A stretch of 16,877 nucleotides of DNA from Candidatus Accumulibacter sp. UBA704. Lineage in GTDB: Bacteria > Pseudomonadota > Gammaproteobacteria > Burkholderiales > Rhodocyclaceae. The stretch spans positions 9,302-26,178 of the forward strand of contig DBMG01000029.1 of the NCBI GenBank assembly GCA_002304785.1. Direction: 5' to 3'. Of the stretch, positions 1 through 7,488 are shown one piece after another (within the stretch, counting starts at the first letter, position 1; each line of letters begins with the position of its first letter). Below the pieces are notes generated by a model. That model had not been told where the DNA came from, did no database searches, and saw only the letters and a program-made list of their open reading frames with translations. A program made the position numbers and the translations under genes.

Positions 1-885
1 GTAACGCCGGACTTCCTCGACCTGCTCACGGCCCGACTGTCCATCGCCACCGTCAAAATCGAAGGCGCCTACATCGCCATGCTGCGCACCCGCAACGGGC
101 AGATGAAGGTTCTTCCCAGTCTGCTCGGCGCCAAGGCTGAGGCGGCAGGAAAGCCAATGCCGGACCCGGCCGGAAAAACAGGCGAAGGCAAGCCGGACAC
201 GCAGATCAGCATCGGCAAGATCACCCTGACCGAAGGAATCATCGAGTTCTACGATGGGAGCATCCGCTCGACGCCCGTCAAGATCCGCCTCGAGCAAATC
301 GACGCCAGTATCGGCAAGCTCCTGCTGCCCGGCTTGACGGGTCACACCGCGATCAAGATCGACGGGGTCCTCAAGGGCAACCGCCAGGACGGCAAACTGG
401 CCATCGACGGATCCATCGAGCTGGCCACGAAAGACTCCGGTTTGTCGACCAGATTGCGCGGGGTAGACATGACCGTGCTCCAGCCCTACCTGATCCAGGC
501 GACGGAAACCGGCGTCCGGCGCGGCACACTGGACCTCGACCTGAAGTCGTCCGTTGCCAAGGGGAAGCTGCGTGCCCCGGGCACATTGACGCTGGCCGAC
601 ATGGAACTGGCTTCGTCTTCGGGCACCTTCATGGGCCTTCCGCGTAACGCCGCGGTCGGCTTGATGAAGGACAAGAAAGGCCGCATATCCGTCAAATTCG
701 TTCTCGAAGGCGACATCAACGACCCGAAATTCTCGCTCAACGAACACTTGACCACGCGCCTTGGCTCATCGCTGGCCAGTTCACTCGGCGTCAGCCTCGA
801 ATCGCTGACCAAGGGCGTGGGAAGCGTAGGCAGCGGATCGGCCAAAGGCATTGGCGATTCGGCCAAAAAGCTGCTCCGCAAGTGA
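1..885 (+). CDS. AsmA-like / DUF748 envelope protein, C-terminal part
   Basis: The frame is open from the first base of the window and ends with TGA at 883-885, so this is the last ~294 residues of a longer protein whose start lies outside. The visible part is rich in beta-prone segments (for example KIEGAYIAMLRTRNGQ, then ISIGKITLTEGIIEFYDGS), which is typical of the repeated strands of AsmA-family proteins. The end, running from a FSLNEHLTTRLGSSLASSLG segment into a Gly/Ser/Lys-rich tail, resembles the C-terminal pattern of DUF748 proteins. Family members are inner-membrane-anchored periplasmic proteins linked to outer-membrane lipid transport or assembly; that role is family knowledge, not shown here. 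The internal Met at 79 is not the true start. The next gene follows after 55 bp. Family assignment is fairly secure; the exact function is unknown. Confidence 0.75.
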   Translation, partial: VTPDFLDLLTARLSIATVKIEGAYIAMLRTRNGQMKVLPSLLGAKAEAAGKPMPDPAGKTGEGKPDTQISIGKITLTEGIIEFYDGSIRSTPVKIRLEQIDASIGKLLLPGLTGHTAIKIDGVLKGNRQDGKLAIDGSIELATKDSGLSTRLRGVDMTVLQPYLIQATETGVRRGTLDLDLKSSVAKGKLRAPGTLTLADMELASSSGTFMGLPRNAAVGLMKDKKGRISVKFVLEGDINDPKFSLNEHLTTRLGSSLASSLGVSLESLTKGVGSVGSGSAKGIGDSAKKLLRK

Positions 886-940
886 CCGGCACGCATTACC
901 ATGACAAGAAAACTCGTCGTCCACCACATGAGGAACCATC

Positions 941-1483
941 ATGAAGAAGACCCGCCTCCCGGCTTTCCCCGCGCTCTCGCTGATCATCCTCGGCCTTGCC
1001 GCCAGCGCCGTCTCGGCCGCCGACATGCCCAAGCGCAAACCGGGGCTGTGGGAAATCACCATGCAGATGGACGGCATGCCGAACATGGGCGCCATCCAGC
1101 AGTGCATCGACGCGACGACCGACAACCTGCTGCAGCAACAGGCAGGCAAGCAGAAGCCCGAGTGCAGCGTGATGGATATCAAGCCGTCGGGCAACAAGGT
1201 CACCATCCACACCGTCTGCAAGATCGAAGGATCGACGGCGACGACCGACGGAGTTTTCGAAGGCGCTTTCGATTCGAACTACAAGGGCACGATGAAAACC
1301 CGCTTTAATCCGCCGCTGCAAGGCATGAGCGAATCGAACACGACCCAGCTGGCGCGCTGGCTCGGTCCGTGCAAGGCCGGCCAGAAGCCGGGAGACGTGA
1401 TCATGCCGTCTGCAGGTGGCTTCAATGTCAATGAGATGATGAAAGATCCCAAGATTCAGGAAATGATGAAGCGGCAAAAGTAG
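941..1483 (+). CDS. Exported DUF3617 family protein
   Basis: This 180-residue protein starts with a clear Sec signal peptide: positive MKKTR, a hydrophobic core through about residue 24, and a likely cut near AVSAA-D around residue 27. The mature part begins with KRKPGLWEITMQMDG, the hallmark PGLWE opening of DUF3617. It has four cysteines at about 55, 75, 93 and 144, which could form two disulfides in the periplasm. A GAGGA ribosome site at 930-934, six bases before the ATG, supports the start. The C-terminus is Met/Lys-rich (NVNEMMKDPKIQEMMKRQK). No biochemical function is established for the family. It lies 55 bp downstream of the AsmA-like gene on the same strand, and the two may be cotranscribed. 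Confidence 0.8.
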   Translation: MKKTRLPAFPALSLIILGLAASAVSAADMPKRKPGLWEITMQMDGMPNMGAIQQCIDATTDNLLQQQAGKQKPECSVMDIKPSGNKVTIHTVCKIEGSTATTDGVFEGAFDSNYKGTMKTRFNPPLQGMSESNTTQLARWLGPCKAGQKPGDVIMPSAGGFNVNEMMKDPKIQEMMKRQK

Positions 1484-1505
1484 ACCATCTCCCGACCGCA
1501 CGAAA

Positions 1506-1523
1506 GGCGGCTCCTTCGCCGCC
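1506..1523 (+). other. GC-rich stem-loop between DUF3617 gene and dehydrogenase gene
   Basis: A perfect 6-bp inverted repeat GGCGGC / GCCGCC encloses the loop TCCTTC, starting 22 bp after the DUF3617 stop codon. No T-run follows, so it is not a canonical intrinsic terminator. It could weakly terminate transcription, protect the mRNA end, or be chance in GC-rich DNA. Confidence 0.35.
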
Positions 1524-1538
1524 ACACATTGAAACCAT

Positions 1539-2531
1539 ATGAAAATAGGTATTGCAGGCGCAGGCGCGATCGGCGGGTTTCTGGGCGCCAGCCTGGCACG
1601 TACAGGCGAGTCCGAGGTCTGCGCCCTGGCACGCGGCGCGACGCTGATGGCATTGCGAAACCGCGGCTGGCGCCTTGAAAAAGGCGGAGATCGGATCGAG
1701 ACTCCCGTAGTTGCCAGTGACAACCCGATGGAACTCGGCGAGCAGGATCTGCTGATCATCGCCGTCAAAGGAACGTCACTCCCGGAACTGGCACCGCATC
1801 TATGCCCAATGATCGGCCCGCAGACCGTCATCCTTCCGGCAATGAATGGCATCCCCTGGTGGTTCTGCCAGGTCGACGGGCCGTTCGAGCCCTTTTCACT
1901 CCGCAGCGTCGATCCGCAAGGCCAAATCGCAGACAGCCTGCCAACGGCGCAAACGCTTGGATGCGTCGTCCATATTGGCGCCAGCTGCCCCGAACCCGGC
2001 GCCGTGAAACATGCTCAGGGCAACGAACTGATTATCGGCAATGCGACCGGGGGCGTATCCGAACGCACCAAAGACATTACCGGCGTGCTGGCACGGGCCG
2101 GCCTGGACATCCGGCTTTCCAACAGCATTCGCAATGACATCTGGTTCAAATTATGGGGAAACCTGACCATGAATCCCGTTTCGGCACTTACGGGAGCCAC
2201 GCTGGACCGCCTGCTGGATGACCCCTTGGTGACGGAGTTCTGTTCCTCGGCGATGCGCGAAGCCGCGGCCGTCGGCACCAAAATCGGCTGCCCGGTGATG
2301 CAGGAACCGGAAGACCGGCACGCCATCACGCGCAAGCTGGGCGCTTTCAAGACCTCCATGCTGCAGGATGTCGAAGCCGGGAGAGCCATTGAACTGGACA
2401 GCATCGTCGGTGCCGCGCAGGAAATCGGCCGGCATTTCGACATGAGCACGCCCAATATCGACGCCCTGCTGGGACTTACGCGATTGTTTGCCAGGGTCCG
2501 CGGGCTCTACCCGGAGCCCGCAACCGACTGA
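1539..2531 (+). CDS. 2-dehydropantoate 2-reductase family oxidoreductase (PanE/ApbA-like)
   Basis: This 330-residue protein has the two-domain ketopantoate reductase layout. The N-terminus MKIGIAGAGAIGGFLGA holds the Rossmann GxGxxG dinucleotide site at residues 7-12, AVKGTS near 75-80 matches the family's AVKxxD/T motif, and MNGIPWW is at 102-108. The C-terminal helical domain has NDIWFKLWGNLTMNPVSALT, with the expected catalytic Lys at 204 and Asn at 208 and 212. The family NADPH-dependently reduces 2-oxo acids such as ketopantoate in pantothenate synthesis. No pantothenate gene lies nearby, and the MNGIPWW subfamily is common as extra paralogs, so the true substrate may be another 2-oxo acid. 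The start is fixed by the Rossmann motif; the ribosome site upstream is weak. The gene converges on the LacI-type repressor gene. Confidence 0.8.
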   Translation: MKIGIAGAGAIGGFLGASLARTGESEVCALARGATLMALRNRGWRLEKGGDRIETPVVASDNPMELGEQDLLIIAVKGTSLPELAPHLCPMIGPQTVILPAMNGIPWWFCQVDGPFEPFSLRSVDPQGQIADSLPTAQTLGCVVHIGASCPEPGAVKHAQGNELIIGNATGGVSERTKDITGVLARAGLDIRLSNSIRNDIWFKLWGNLTMNPVSALTGATLDRLLDDPLVTEFCSSAMREAAAVGTKIGCPVMQEPEDRHAITRKLGAFKTSMLQDVEAGRAIELDSIVGAAQEIGRHFDMSTPNIDALLGLTRLFARVRGLYPEPATD

Positions 2532-2589
2532 TTCCGCCAATACCGGGCGAAGCCGGTGGCCTCCATTTCCGGGAACAGCTCGGCCGCCA

Positions 2590-2612
2590 CGCCAGTTTTT
2601 TGAGCACTGGCG
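2590..2612 (+). other. Stem-loop in convergent intergenic gap
   Basis: A perfect 7-bp inverted repeat CGCCAGT / ACTGGCG with a 9-nt loop (TTTTTGAGC) lies between the convergent dehydrogenase (stop at 2531) and repressor (stop at 2655) genes. The T-run is inside the loop, not after the stem, on either strand, so this is not a textbook intrinsic terminator. Its position suggests it marks transcript ends from both sides. Confidence 0.35.
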
Positions 2613-2654
2613 CTAAGGCCTTGTCCGCAAAGGCAGATAAAGGCCCATTCAGCG

Positions 2655-3692
2655 TCAGCCCACAGGCTTATCCACAGGTTCACGGGATAGATCGGCAAAG
2701 CAAGGCTCCCGGCGCACGCTCGACCCGCGCACCAGCAACTCTCCTCTCAGCACAATGCGGCGCACCGCCTGGTCGGGTTGTGCGATGCGGGCAAGCAAGA
2801 GTTCGATGGCGGAGCGCCCGATGTCGTAAGTGGGCTGCGCCATGACGGTGATTCCCGGAGTAACCACCCGCGTCCACGGCATATCGTCGAATCCCGCCAG
2901 CGCCACGTCCTCCGGAAAGCTCAGATCTGCCTCGCGCAAGGCCTGAACCAGCCCCAGCAGGATCAGGCCGCTGCTGGCCACGATCGCATCCGGCAACTGC
3001 CTGCGCCCCTGAAGAAACTGGCGCATCGCGGCGAGCGCCTCGTCCGTGGTCGGCCTGAGTGCCTGCGCGACGGGTGACAGGCCGGCGCCGGCCAATGCCT
3101 CCTGATACCCTTGCAGCCGCTGGCGCCCCGTGGCGCTGGCTGCCCCGTAGAAGAAGACGATGCGGCGGTGACCGGCGTCGACGAGATGGCGAACGAGACG
3201 CTGGGCAGCATCGATGTTGTCGAGGACCACGGCGTCAGCATCCGTGTCGCTCTCGCAACGGTCGACCAGCACGACGGGGAACGGAAAATCGGCCTGACGA
3301 TAGTGCGCCAGGCGAGCCAAGGTCGGCGACAGGATGACGCCGGCCACGTTTTCGTCGCGCATCATCTCCAGGTAGAAGCTTTCCTTGTCGGGATCTTCAT
3401 CCGCGTTGCACAGCATGACGCGCATTCCGTTGGCGTAGGCCACATCCTCGACGGCGCGGCTGATTTCCGTGAAGTACGGGTTACGGATATCCGACACGAT
3501 CAGCCCCAGCGTGTCCGTGCGTTGCGAGCGCAAGCGCCGGGCCGCCAGGTTGGGCCGATAATCCAGCGCCTCCACCGAGGCCATGACGCGTTGGCGCGTG
3601 GCCTCGCTGACCCCGGGCATGCCTGAAAGCACCCGCGACACCGACGCAACCGACAAGCCCGCATGCTTCGCCACATCAAGGATTCTCGCCAT
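2655..3692 (-). CDS. fruR: LacI/GalR-family repressor of the fructose PTS operon (FruR-like)
   Basis: This 345-residue protein is the normal length for LacI-family regulators. Residues 1-21 (MARILDVAKHAGLSVASVSRV) form the helix-turn-helix, with Val15-Ala16 in the recognition helix as in E. coli GalR. The hinge follows (RPNLAARRLRSQRT), and then the periplasmic-binding-protein-like effector domain from about residue 60 (TLGLIVSDIRNPYFTEI). The operators seen next to it match the GalR consensus TGTAAnCGnTTACA, as the Val-Ala pair predicts. It is divergent from the fructose operon across 271 bp, so it almost certainly represses that operon, with fructose-1-phosphate or a related sugar phosphate as the likely inducer (family inference). 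An operator 15 bp before its own start suggests autoregulation. An AAGGTG ribosome site lies eight bases before the ATG. The symbol is by role, not proven orthology to enteric Cra. Confidence 0.85.
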   Translation of the reverse strand: MARILDVAKHAGLSVASVSRVLSGMPGVSEATRQRVMASVEALDYRPNLAARRLRSQRTDTLGLIVSDIRNPYFTEISRAVEDVAYANGMRVMLCNADEDPDKESFYLEMMRDENVAGVILSPTLARLAHYRQADFPFPVVLVDRCESDTDADAVVLDNIDAAQRLVRHLVDAGHRRIVFFYGAASATGRQRLQGYQEALAGAGLSPVAQALRPTTDEALAAMRQFLQGRRQLPDAIVASSGLILLGLVQALREADLSFPEDVALAGFDDMPWTRVVTPGITVMAQPTYDIGRSAIELLLARIAQPDQAVRRIVLRGELLVRGSSVRREPCFADLSREPVDKPVG

Positions 3693-3707
3693 TTCGGAAA
3701 CACCTTA

Positions 3708-3721
3708 TGAAATCGATTACA
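3708..3721 (-). promoter_or_regulatory. Operator O2, in front of the repressor gene
   Basis: TGAAATCGATTACA matches the GalR-type consensus TGTAAnCGnTTACA at every fixed position except the third. It lies 15 bp upstream of the repressor start and abuts its ribosome site, so bound repressor could block its own synthesis. Its centre is 200 bp from that of O1. Confidence 0.65.
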
Positions 3722-3736
3722 AACAAATTTATCCGA

Positions 3737-3766
3737 ATTATGCCTGAAAATTCGACCGTGAATGAA
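3737..3766 (-). promoter_or_regulatory. Possible sigma-70 promoter of the repressor gene
   Basis: On the minus strand CATAAT (3742-3737) matches the -10 consensus at five of six bases. A weak -35 candidate TTCATT (3766-3761) lies 18 bp upstream. Transcription would begin near 3730, placing operator O2 just inside the transcript. The -35 is poor, so this is tentative. Confidence 0.35.
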
Positions 3767-3894
3767 ATTTACGTTCACCACCATCTTTTTTCTGATCCGG
3801 CACGAAGCCTTGCAAGAATGGCTGAATCGCAGATACAACAAGCGATTTCCTGATACCGGAGAAGAACGCTGCCAAATTCCAAAGCAAAAAAGAT

Positions 3895-3923
3895 TTGACA
3901 ACACAAATGTAATCGATTACAAC
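3895..3923 (+). promoter_or_regulatory. Sigma-70 promoter of the fructose operon
   Basis: A perfect -35 box TTGACA (3895-3900) is followed after exactly 17 bp by TACAAC (3918-3923), which matches four of six -10 bases. Operator O1 covers the spacer's downstream half and most of the -10, so repressor binding would exclude RNA polymerase. The predicted start of transcription is near 3930, leaving a short leader of about 34 nt before the fruB ATG. Confidence 0.7.
3908..3921 (+). promoter_or_regulatory. Operator O1, perfect palindrome over the fru promoter
   Basis: TGTAATCGATTACA is a perfect 14-bp palindrome and a full match to the GalR-type consensus TGTAAnCGnTTACA, with the central CpG where LacI-family hinge helices intercalate. 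It overlaps the -10 box of the only strong promoter in the divergent region. It is the best candidate primary operator of the neighbouring repressor. Confidence 0.8.
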
Positions 3924-3963
3924 TGCGCCTATCAGATCGACATCGAAACTTCAGGAGGGTCAG

Positions 3964-6441
3964 ATGGAAACGATTACAAAAACCTGCGTGATCATTCAGG
4001 CGCCGGTGCAGACAAAGGAGGAGGCCATCCGCCTCGCCGGCAGGCAACTGGTCGATGCCGGTTACATTGCCCCGCCCTATGTGGAAAGCCTGCTGAAACG
4101 CGAGGCGGTATCCAATACGTTTCTCGGCGCCGGCGTCGCCATCCCGCACGGGATGATCGAAGACCGGCACCACGTATTCCACACCGGCATCGCCGTGATT
4201 CAGGTTCCAGCCGGCGTGCATTGGCAGGACGGCAAGCACGCGCGCCTGATCGTGGCCATCGCCGCGCAATCCGATGAGCACATCGCCATCCTGCGCCGGC
4301 TGACCCGCCTGATGCAGCAGGAAGACGTCATCGAGGAACTGGCCACATGCACCGATGCGGAACGCATCATCGCCGCGCTGACCGATACCCCCTACATGCC
4401 GCCGCCGGTGGCCGCCGAACCCTGGCCGGCCGATGCACTGCTGGAAATCGTGCTCGACTACCCGAACGGCCTGCATGCGCGGCCGGCCACGCAGTGGGTC
4501 GAAACCGCGCGGCGCCACGCCTGCGAAATGCGTGTCCTGAAAAACGGCGAAGCGGCCGACGCCAAGACGCTCACCGGCCTGCTTGGCCTGGGCATCACCT
4601 TCGAGCAGCGCATTGTTCTCGCCGCACGCGGCGCCGGCGCTGAAACAGCGGTGCGGGACCTCTCCGAGACGATCGCCCGCCTTTCCGCCGAGGAAATGGC
4701 CGACGCCGAGCGCGCCCGCATTGCCGCCGCGCAGGCCCGGGCCAACGCGCCGGTATGGAAGCCGGCCGCCGCGATGCGCGTCCAGCAAGGCGTTTCCGCC
4801 AGTCCGGGACTGGCGATCGGCAAGATCGTGCGCCACGAAAGCAACGTCCTCGCGGTCGAGGACACCCCGACCGAAGCCATGGAGGACGGTGCCGCGCTCG
4901 AAGCCGCCATCAACACCGTCAAGAACGAACTCACCGCTATGGAAGTGGACACGCTGCGCCGCCTGGGCGCCGCCGAAGCCGCGATTTTCGCCGCCCAGCG
5001 CGAACTCCTGGCCGACACCGGCCTATTGCGCGCCGCCATCGGCGACATCATGCGCGGCCACGGCGCGGCATGGTCGTGGAAGAAAGCGCTCGACGCGCGC
5101 GTCGACCAGCAGCGCCAGTTGCCCGACCCCTTGCTCGCCGCGCGCGCCCTCGACCTGAAGGATGCCGGCGAACGGGTAATCGCGGTCTTGTTGGGCGTGG
5201 AACGCTGCGCCATCGTCCTGCGCCAACCGAGCATCCTCGTGGCCGAGGACCTGACGCCGTCGGACACGCTGCAACTGGACATGCGCCATGTCGTCGGACT
5301 GGCCATCAGCAGCGGCGGCCCGACCTCGCACACCGCCATCCTGGCGCGCACGCTCGGGTTGCCGGCGATCGTCGCCGCCGGTCCGTCGTTGTTGCAAATC
5401 GAATGCGGCGAAGAAGCCGTGATCGACGGTACCGCCGGCTGCCTCTATCTCGGCTGCACGCCCGCCGACCTCGAGTCGGCACGCACGGCCATCAATGCCC
5501 AAGCCGTGCGCCGCGAAGCCATGCGCGCCGACCGCTACCAGGCCGCCACCACCGGTGACGGACACACTGTCGGAGTTTTCGCCAACGTGGCCAACGCCCG
5601 GCAGGCGGCCGAAGCCGTCGAGGCCGGGGCGGAAGGCGTGGGCCTGATGCGCACCGAATTCCTGTTTCTCGAACGCGACAGCGCGCCGACGGAGGACGAA
5701 CAATACGCCGTCTATCGCGACACGATCGCCGCGCTCGGCGGACGCCCGCTGGTCATCCGGGCGCTGGACATCGGCGGCGACAAGCAGGTGCCCTACCTCG
5801 ACCTGCCGCACGAGGAAAACCCCTTCCTCGGCGTCCGCGGCGCACGCCTGCTGCTGGCCCGCCCCGACCTGCTGCGCTGCCAACTGCGCGCCTTGTACCG
5901 GGCCGCTGCCCATGGCCCGGTCTCGATCATGTTCCCGATGGTCACGGACCTTGCCGAGGTGGCCGCCCTGCGCGCGGAATGCGAGCAGGTCAGAAGCGCG
6001 CTGAACGCGCCGGCTGTCCCGCTGGGCATCATGGTGGAAGTCCCGGCCGTGGCGGTGATGGCCGACCGCTTTGCCCAACACGTCGATTTCTTCTCCATCG
6101 GCACGAACGACCTGACGCAATACGTGCTGGCCATGGATCGCCAGCATCCGCAACTCGCTGCGCAGGCGGACCCGCTCAATCCGGCCGTCCTCGCCCTCAT
6201 CGGAACCACCGCCCGGGCGGCCAACGCCGCCGGCATCCACGTCGGCGTGTGCGGCGGTCTGGCCGGTGACCCGCTCGGCGCGCGCATCCTCACCGGCCTC
6301 GGCGTGACCGAACTGTCGATGAGCCCGCAAGACATTGCCGCGGTGAAAACCGTGATTCGCGCCGAAACGCTCTCGACCATGCAACAACTGGCGCAACGCG
6401 CCCTGGCTGCGGGTAGTGCCGCCGAGGTCCGCGCCCTATGA
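3964..6441 (+). CDS. fruB: Fused fructose PTS phosphotransferase EIIA(Fru)-HPr-EI
   Basis: This 825-residue cytoplasmic protein joins three PTS parts in one chain. EIIA(Fru) spans about 1-145, with phosphorylatable His62 in GVAIPHGMIED. HPr spans about 158-245, with His171 in NGLHARPATQ; Thr202 stands where HPr proteins often have regulatory Ser46. Enzyme I runs from about 274 (QGVSASPGLAIGKI) to the end, with active His456 in SGGPTSHTAILAR, the PEP-binding barrel (GLMRTEFLF, RALDIGGDKQ) and Cys763 in VGVCGGLAGD. It can therefore take phosphate from PEP to the permease's EIIB without separate general PTS proteins. This architecture is known from Rhodobacter, Pseudomonas and Xanthomonas fructose systems and differs from E. 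coli FruB, which lacks EI. AGGAGG at 3953-3958, five bases before the ATG, supports the start. It overlaps fruK by ATGA. Confidence 0.95.
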   Translation: METITKTCVIIQAPVQTKEEAIRLAGRQLVDAGYIAPPYVESLLKREAVSNTFLGAGVAIPHGMIEDRHHVFHTGIAVIQVPAGVHWQDGKHARLIVAIAAQSDEHIAILRRLTRLMQQEDVIEELATCTDAERIIAALTDTPYMPPPVAAEPWPADALLEIVLDYPNGLHARPATQWVETARRHACEMRVLKNGEAADAKTLTGLLGLGITFEQRIVLAARGAGAETAVRDLSETIARLSAEEMADAERARIAAAQARANAPVWKPAAAMRVQQGVSASPGLAIGKIVRHESNVLAVEDTPTEAMEDGAALEAAINTVKNELTAMEVDTLRRLGAAEAAIFAAQRELLADTGLLRAAIGDIMRGHGAAWSWKKALDARVDQQRQLPDPLLAARALDLKDAGERVIAVLLGVERCAIVLRQPSILVAEDLTPSDTLQLDMRHVVGLAISSGGPTSHTAILARTLGLPAIVAAGPSLLQIECGEEAVIDGTAGCLYLGCTPADLESARTAINAQAVRREAMRADRYQAATTGDGHTVGVFANVANARQAAEAVEAGAEGVGLMRTEFLFLERDSAPTEDEQYAVYRDTIAALGGRPLVIRALDIGGDKQVPYLDLPHEENPFLGVRGARLLLARPDLLRCQLRALYRAAAHGPVSIMFPMVTDLAEVAALRAECEQVRSALNAPAVPLGIMVEVPAVAVMADRFAQHVDFFSIGTNDLTQYVLAMDRQHPQLAAQADPLNPAVLALIGTTARAANAAGIHVGVCGGLAGDPLGARILTGLGVTELSMSPQDIAAVKTVIRAETLSTMQQLAQRALAAGSAAEVRAL
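3965..3978 (+). promoter_or_regulatory. Operator O3 candidate, inside the fruB start
   Basis: TGGAAACGATTACA begins at the second base of the fruB ATG. It matches 11 of the 12 fixed positions of TGTAAnCGnTTACA, with the right half CGATTACA identical to O1 and O2. It would act as a downstream roadblock or auxiliary looping site 57 bp from O1. It also has to code protein (codons 1-5), so the match could partly be chance. Confidence 0.5.
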
Positions 6442-7439
6442 AGACTATCCAACACACACCGGCGGATGCCGCCGTCCTCTGCGTCGCCCTCAACCCGGCG
6501 ATCGACCTGACCATCGAAGTCAGCGACCTGCGCATCGGCGAAGTCAACCGTGCCCAGCGCGCCCAGCAGGACGCCGGTGGCAAGGGCATCAACGTCGCCT
6601 CGTGCCTGGCCGATTACGCGGCCAAGGTCGCGGTAACCGGCCAGCTTGGACGGGACAACGCAGCGCTGTTCGAATCCCTGTTCAACGACAAGGGCATCGA
6701 CAACCGCTGCCTCTACCTGGACGGCCATACGCGGGTCAATACCAAGATCGTCGATCCGGCCAAGGGCGAGACGACCGATATCAACCTGCCCGGTCCGTCT
6801 CAGACGAAAGCGCAGATCAACGCGCATCTCGAGCGGCTCGCAGACGTGATGAACACGCTGGCCTCCACGGTACGCTGGGTCGTCCTTTCCGGCAGCCTGC
6901 CGCCGGGCTGGCCGGCGGATACCTACGCCACCCTCACCCGGCACGCGCATGCCCTGGGCAGCCAGGTGATGCTCGATACCAGCGGACAACCATTCGGCGA
7001 GGCGCTCAAGGCAGGACCGGACGTCGTAAAGCCAAACCGCGATGAGCTGGCCGAGCATCTGGGTCGGCCGCTCGGTTCCATGGAGGAAACGATCGAAGCA
7101 GGTCGCCAGTTGCTGACGGAATGCCCTGGCATGGGCCTGGTGGCTATCTCGATGGGCCACGATGGCGCCGTCTTCGTTTCGCCGTCGCAGGTCGTCGTCG
7201 CTCATCCGCTCGACGTCGAACCGATCAGTTCCGTCGGTGCCGGAGACGCCATGGTGGCAGGTATCGTCGCCGCGCAACTCGACGGCCTGCCGCTCGACCG
7301 CGGCGCGCAGCTCGCCACCGCGTTCGCGGCGGCAAAACTGACACGCCTCGGCCCGCACCTGCCGGCGCCGGAGATCGTGCGTGCGCTGGCCGCCACCGTC
7401 CGCCTCGACCGGCCAGGCGGACCGGACTACACACCATAG
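6438..7439 (+). CDS. fruK: 1-phosphofructokinase
   Basis: FruK phosphorylates fructose-1-phosphate, the product of the fructose PTS, with ATP to fructose-1,6-bisphosphate, the entry to glycolysis. The 333-residue protein belongs to the PfkB/ribokinase fold. It shows ALNPAIDLTIEV (17-28), the substrate-site motif GGKGINVA (47-54), SGSLPPG (151-157), VKPNRDEL (197-204) and the C-terminal ATP signature SSVGAGDAMVAG, with catalytic base Asp270. It is slightly longer than typical FruK (about 310-320) because of a short N-terminal lead (MKTIQHTPAD). The start overlaps the fruB stop as ATGA, implying translational coupling. It is the middle gene of the operon. Confidence 0.95.
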   Translation: MKTIQHTPADAAVLCVALNPAIDLTIEVSDLRIGEVNRAQRAQQDAGGKGINVASCLADYAAKVAVTGQLGRDNAALFESLFNDKGIDNRCLYLDGHTRVNTKIVDPAKGETTDINLPGPSQTKAQINAHLERLADVMNTLASTVRWVVLSGSLPPGWPADTYATLTRHAHALGSQVMLDTSGQPFGEALKAGPDVVKPNRDELAEHLGRPLGSMEETIEAGRQLLTECPGMGLVAISMGHDGAVFVSPSQVVVAHPLDVEPISSVGAGDAMVAGIVAAQLDGLPLDRGAQLATAFAAAKLTRLGPHLPAPEIVRALAATVRLDRPGGPDYTP

Positions 7440-7488
7440 ACAGTTTTCTGCAAGTGCAACTGAAGTCATTCTTAATGAGGGGATTCTG

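Noticed and set aside
2668..2676. Perfect DnaA box TTATCCACA
   Set aside because: It is a single box inside the repressor coding end (encoding part of PVDKPVG), with no cluster of boxes, AT-rich unwinding region or origin genes. Chance is the better explanation.
5023..6396. Long open frame on the minus strand opposite fruB
   Set aside because: It mirrors a well-supported PTS gene on the plus strand. Its Arg/Gly/Ala-heavy product is typical of a shadow frame in GC-rich DNA, with no recognisable domain.
7381..7488. GTG start for fruA within fruK
   Set aside because: The added 36 residues look like an out-of-frame reading of fruK, and the ATG at 7489 has a good GAGGGG site and begins the EIIB homology.
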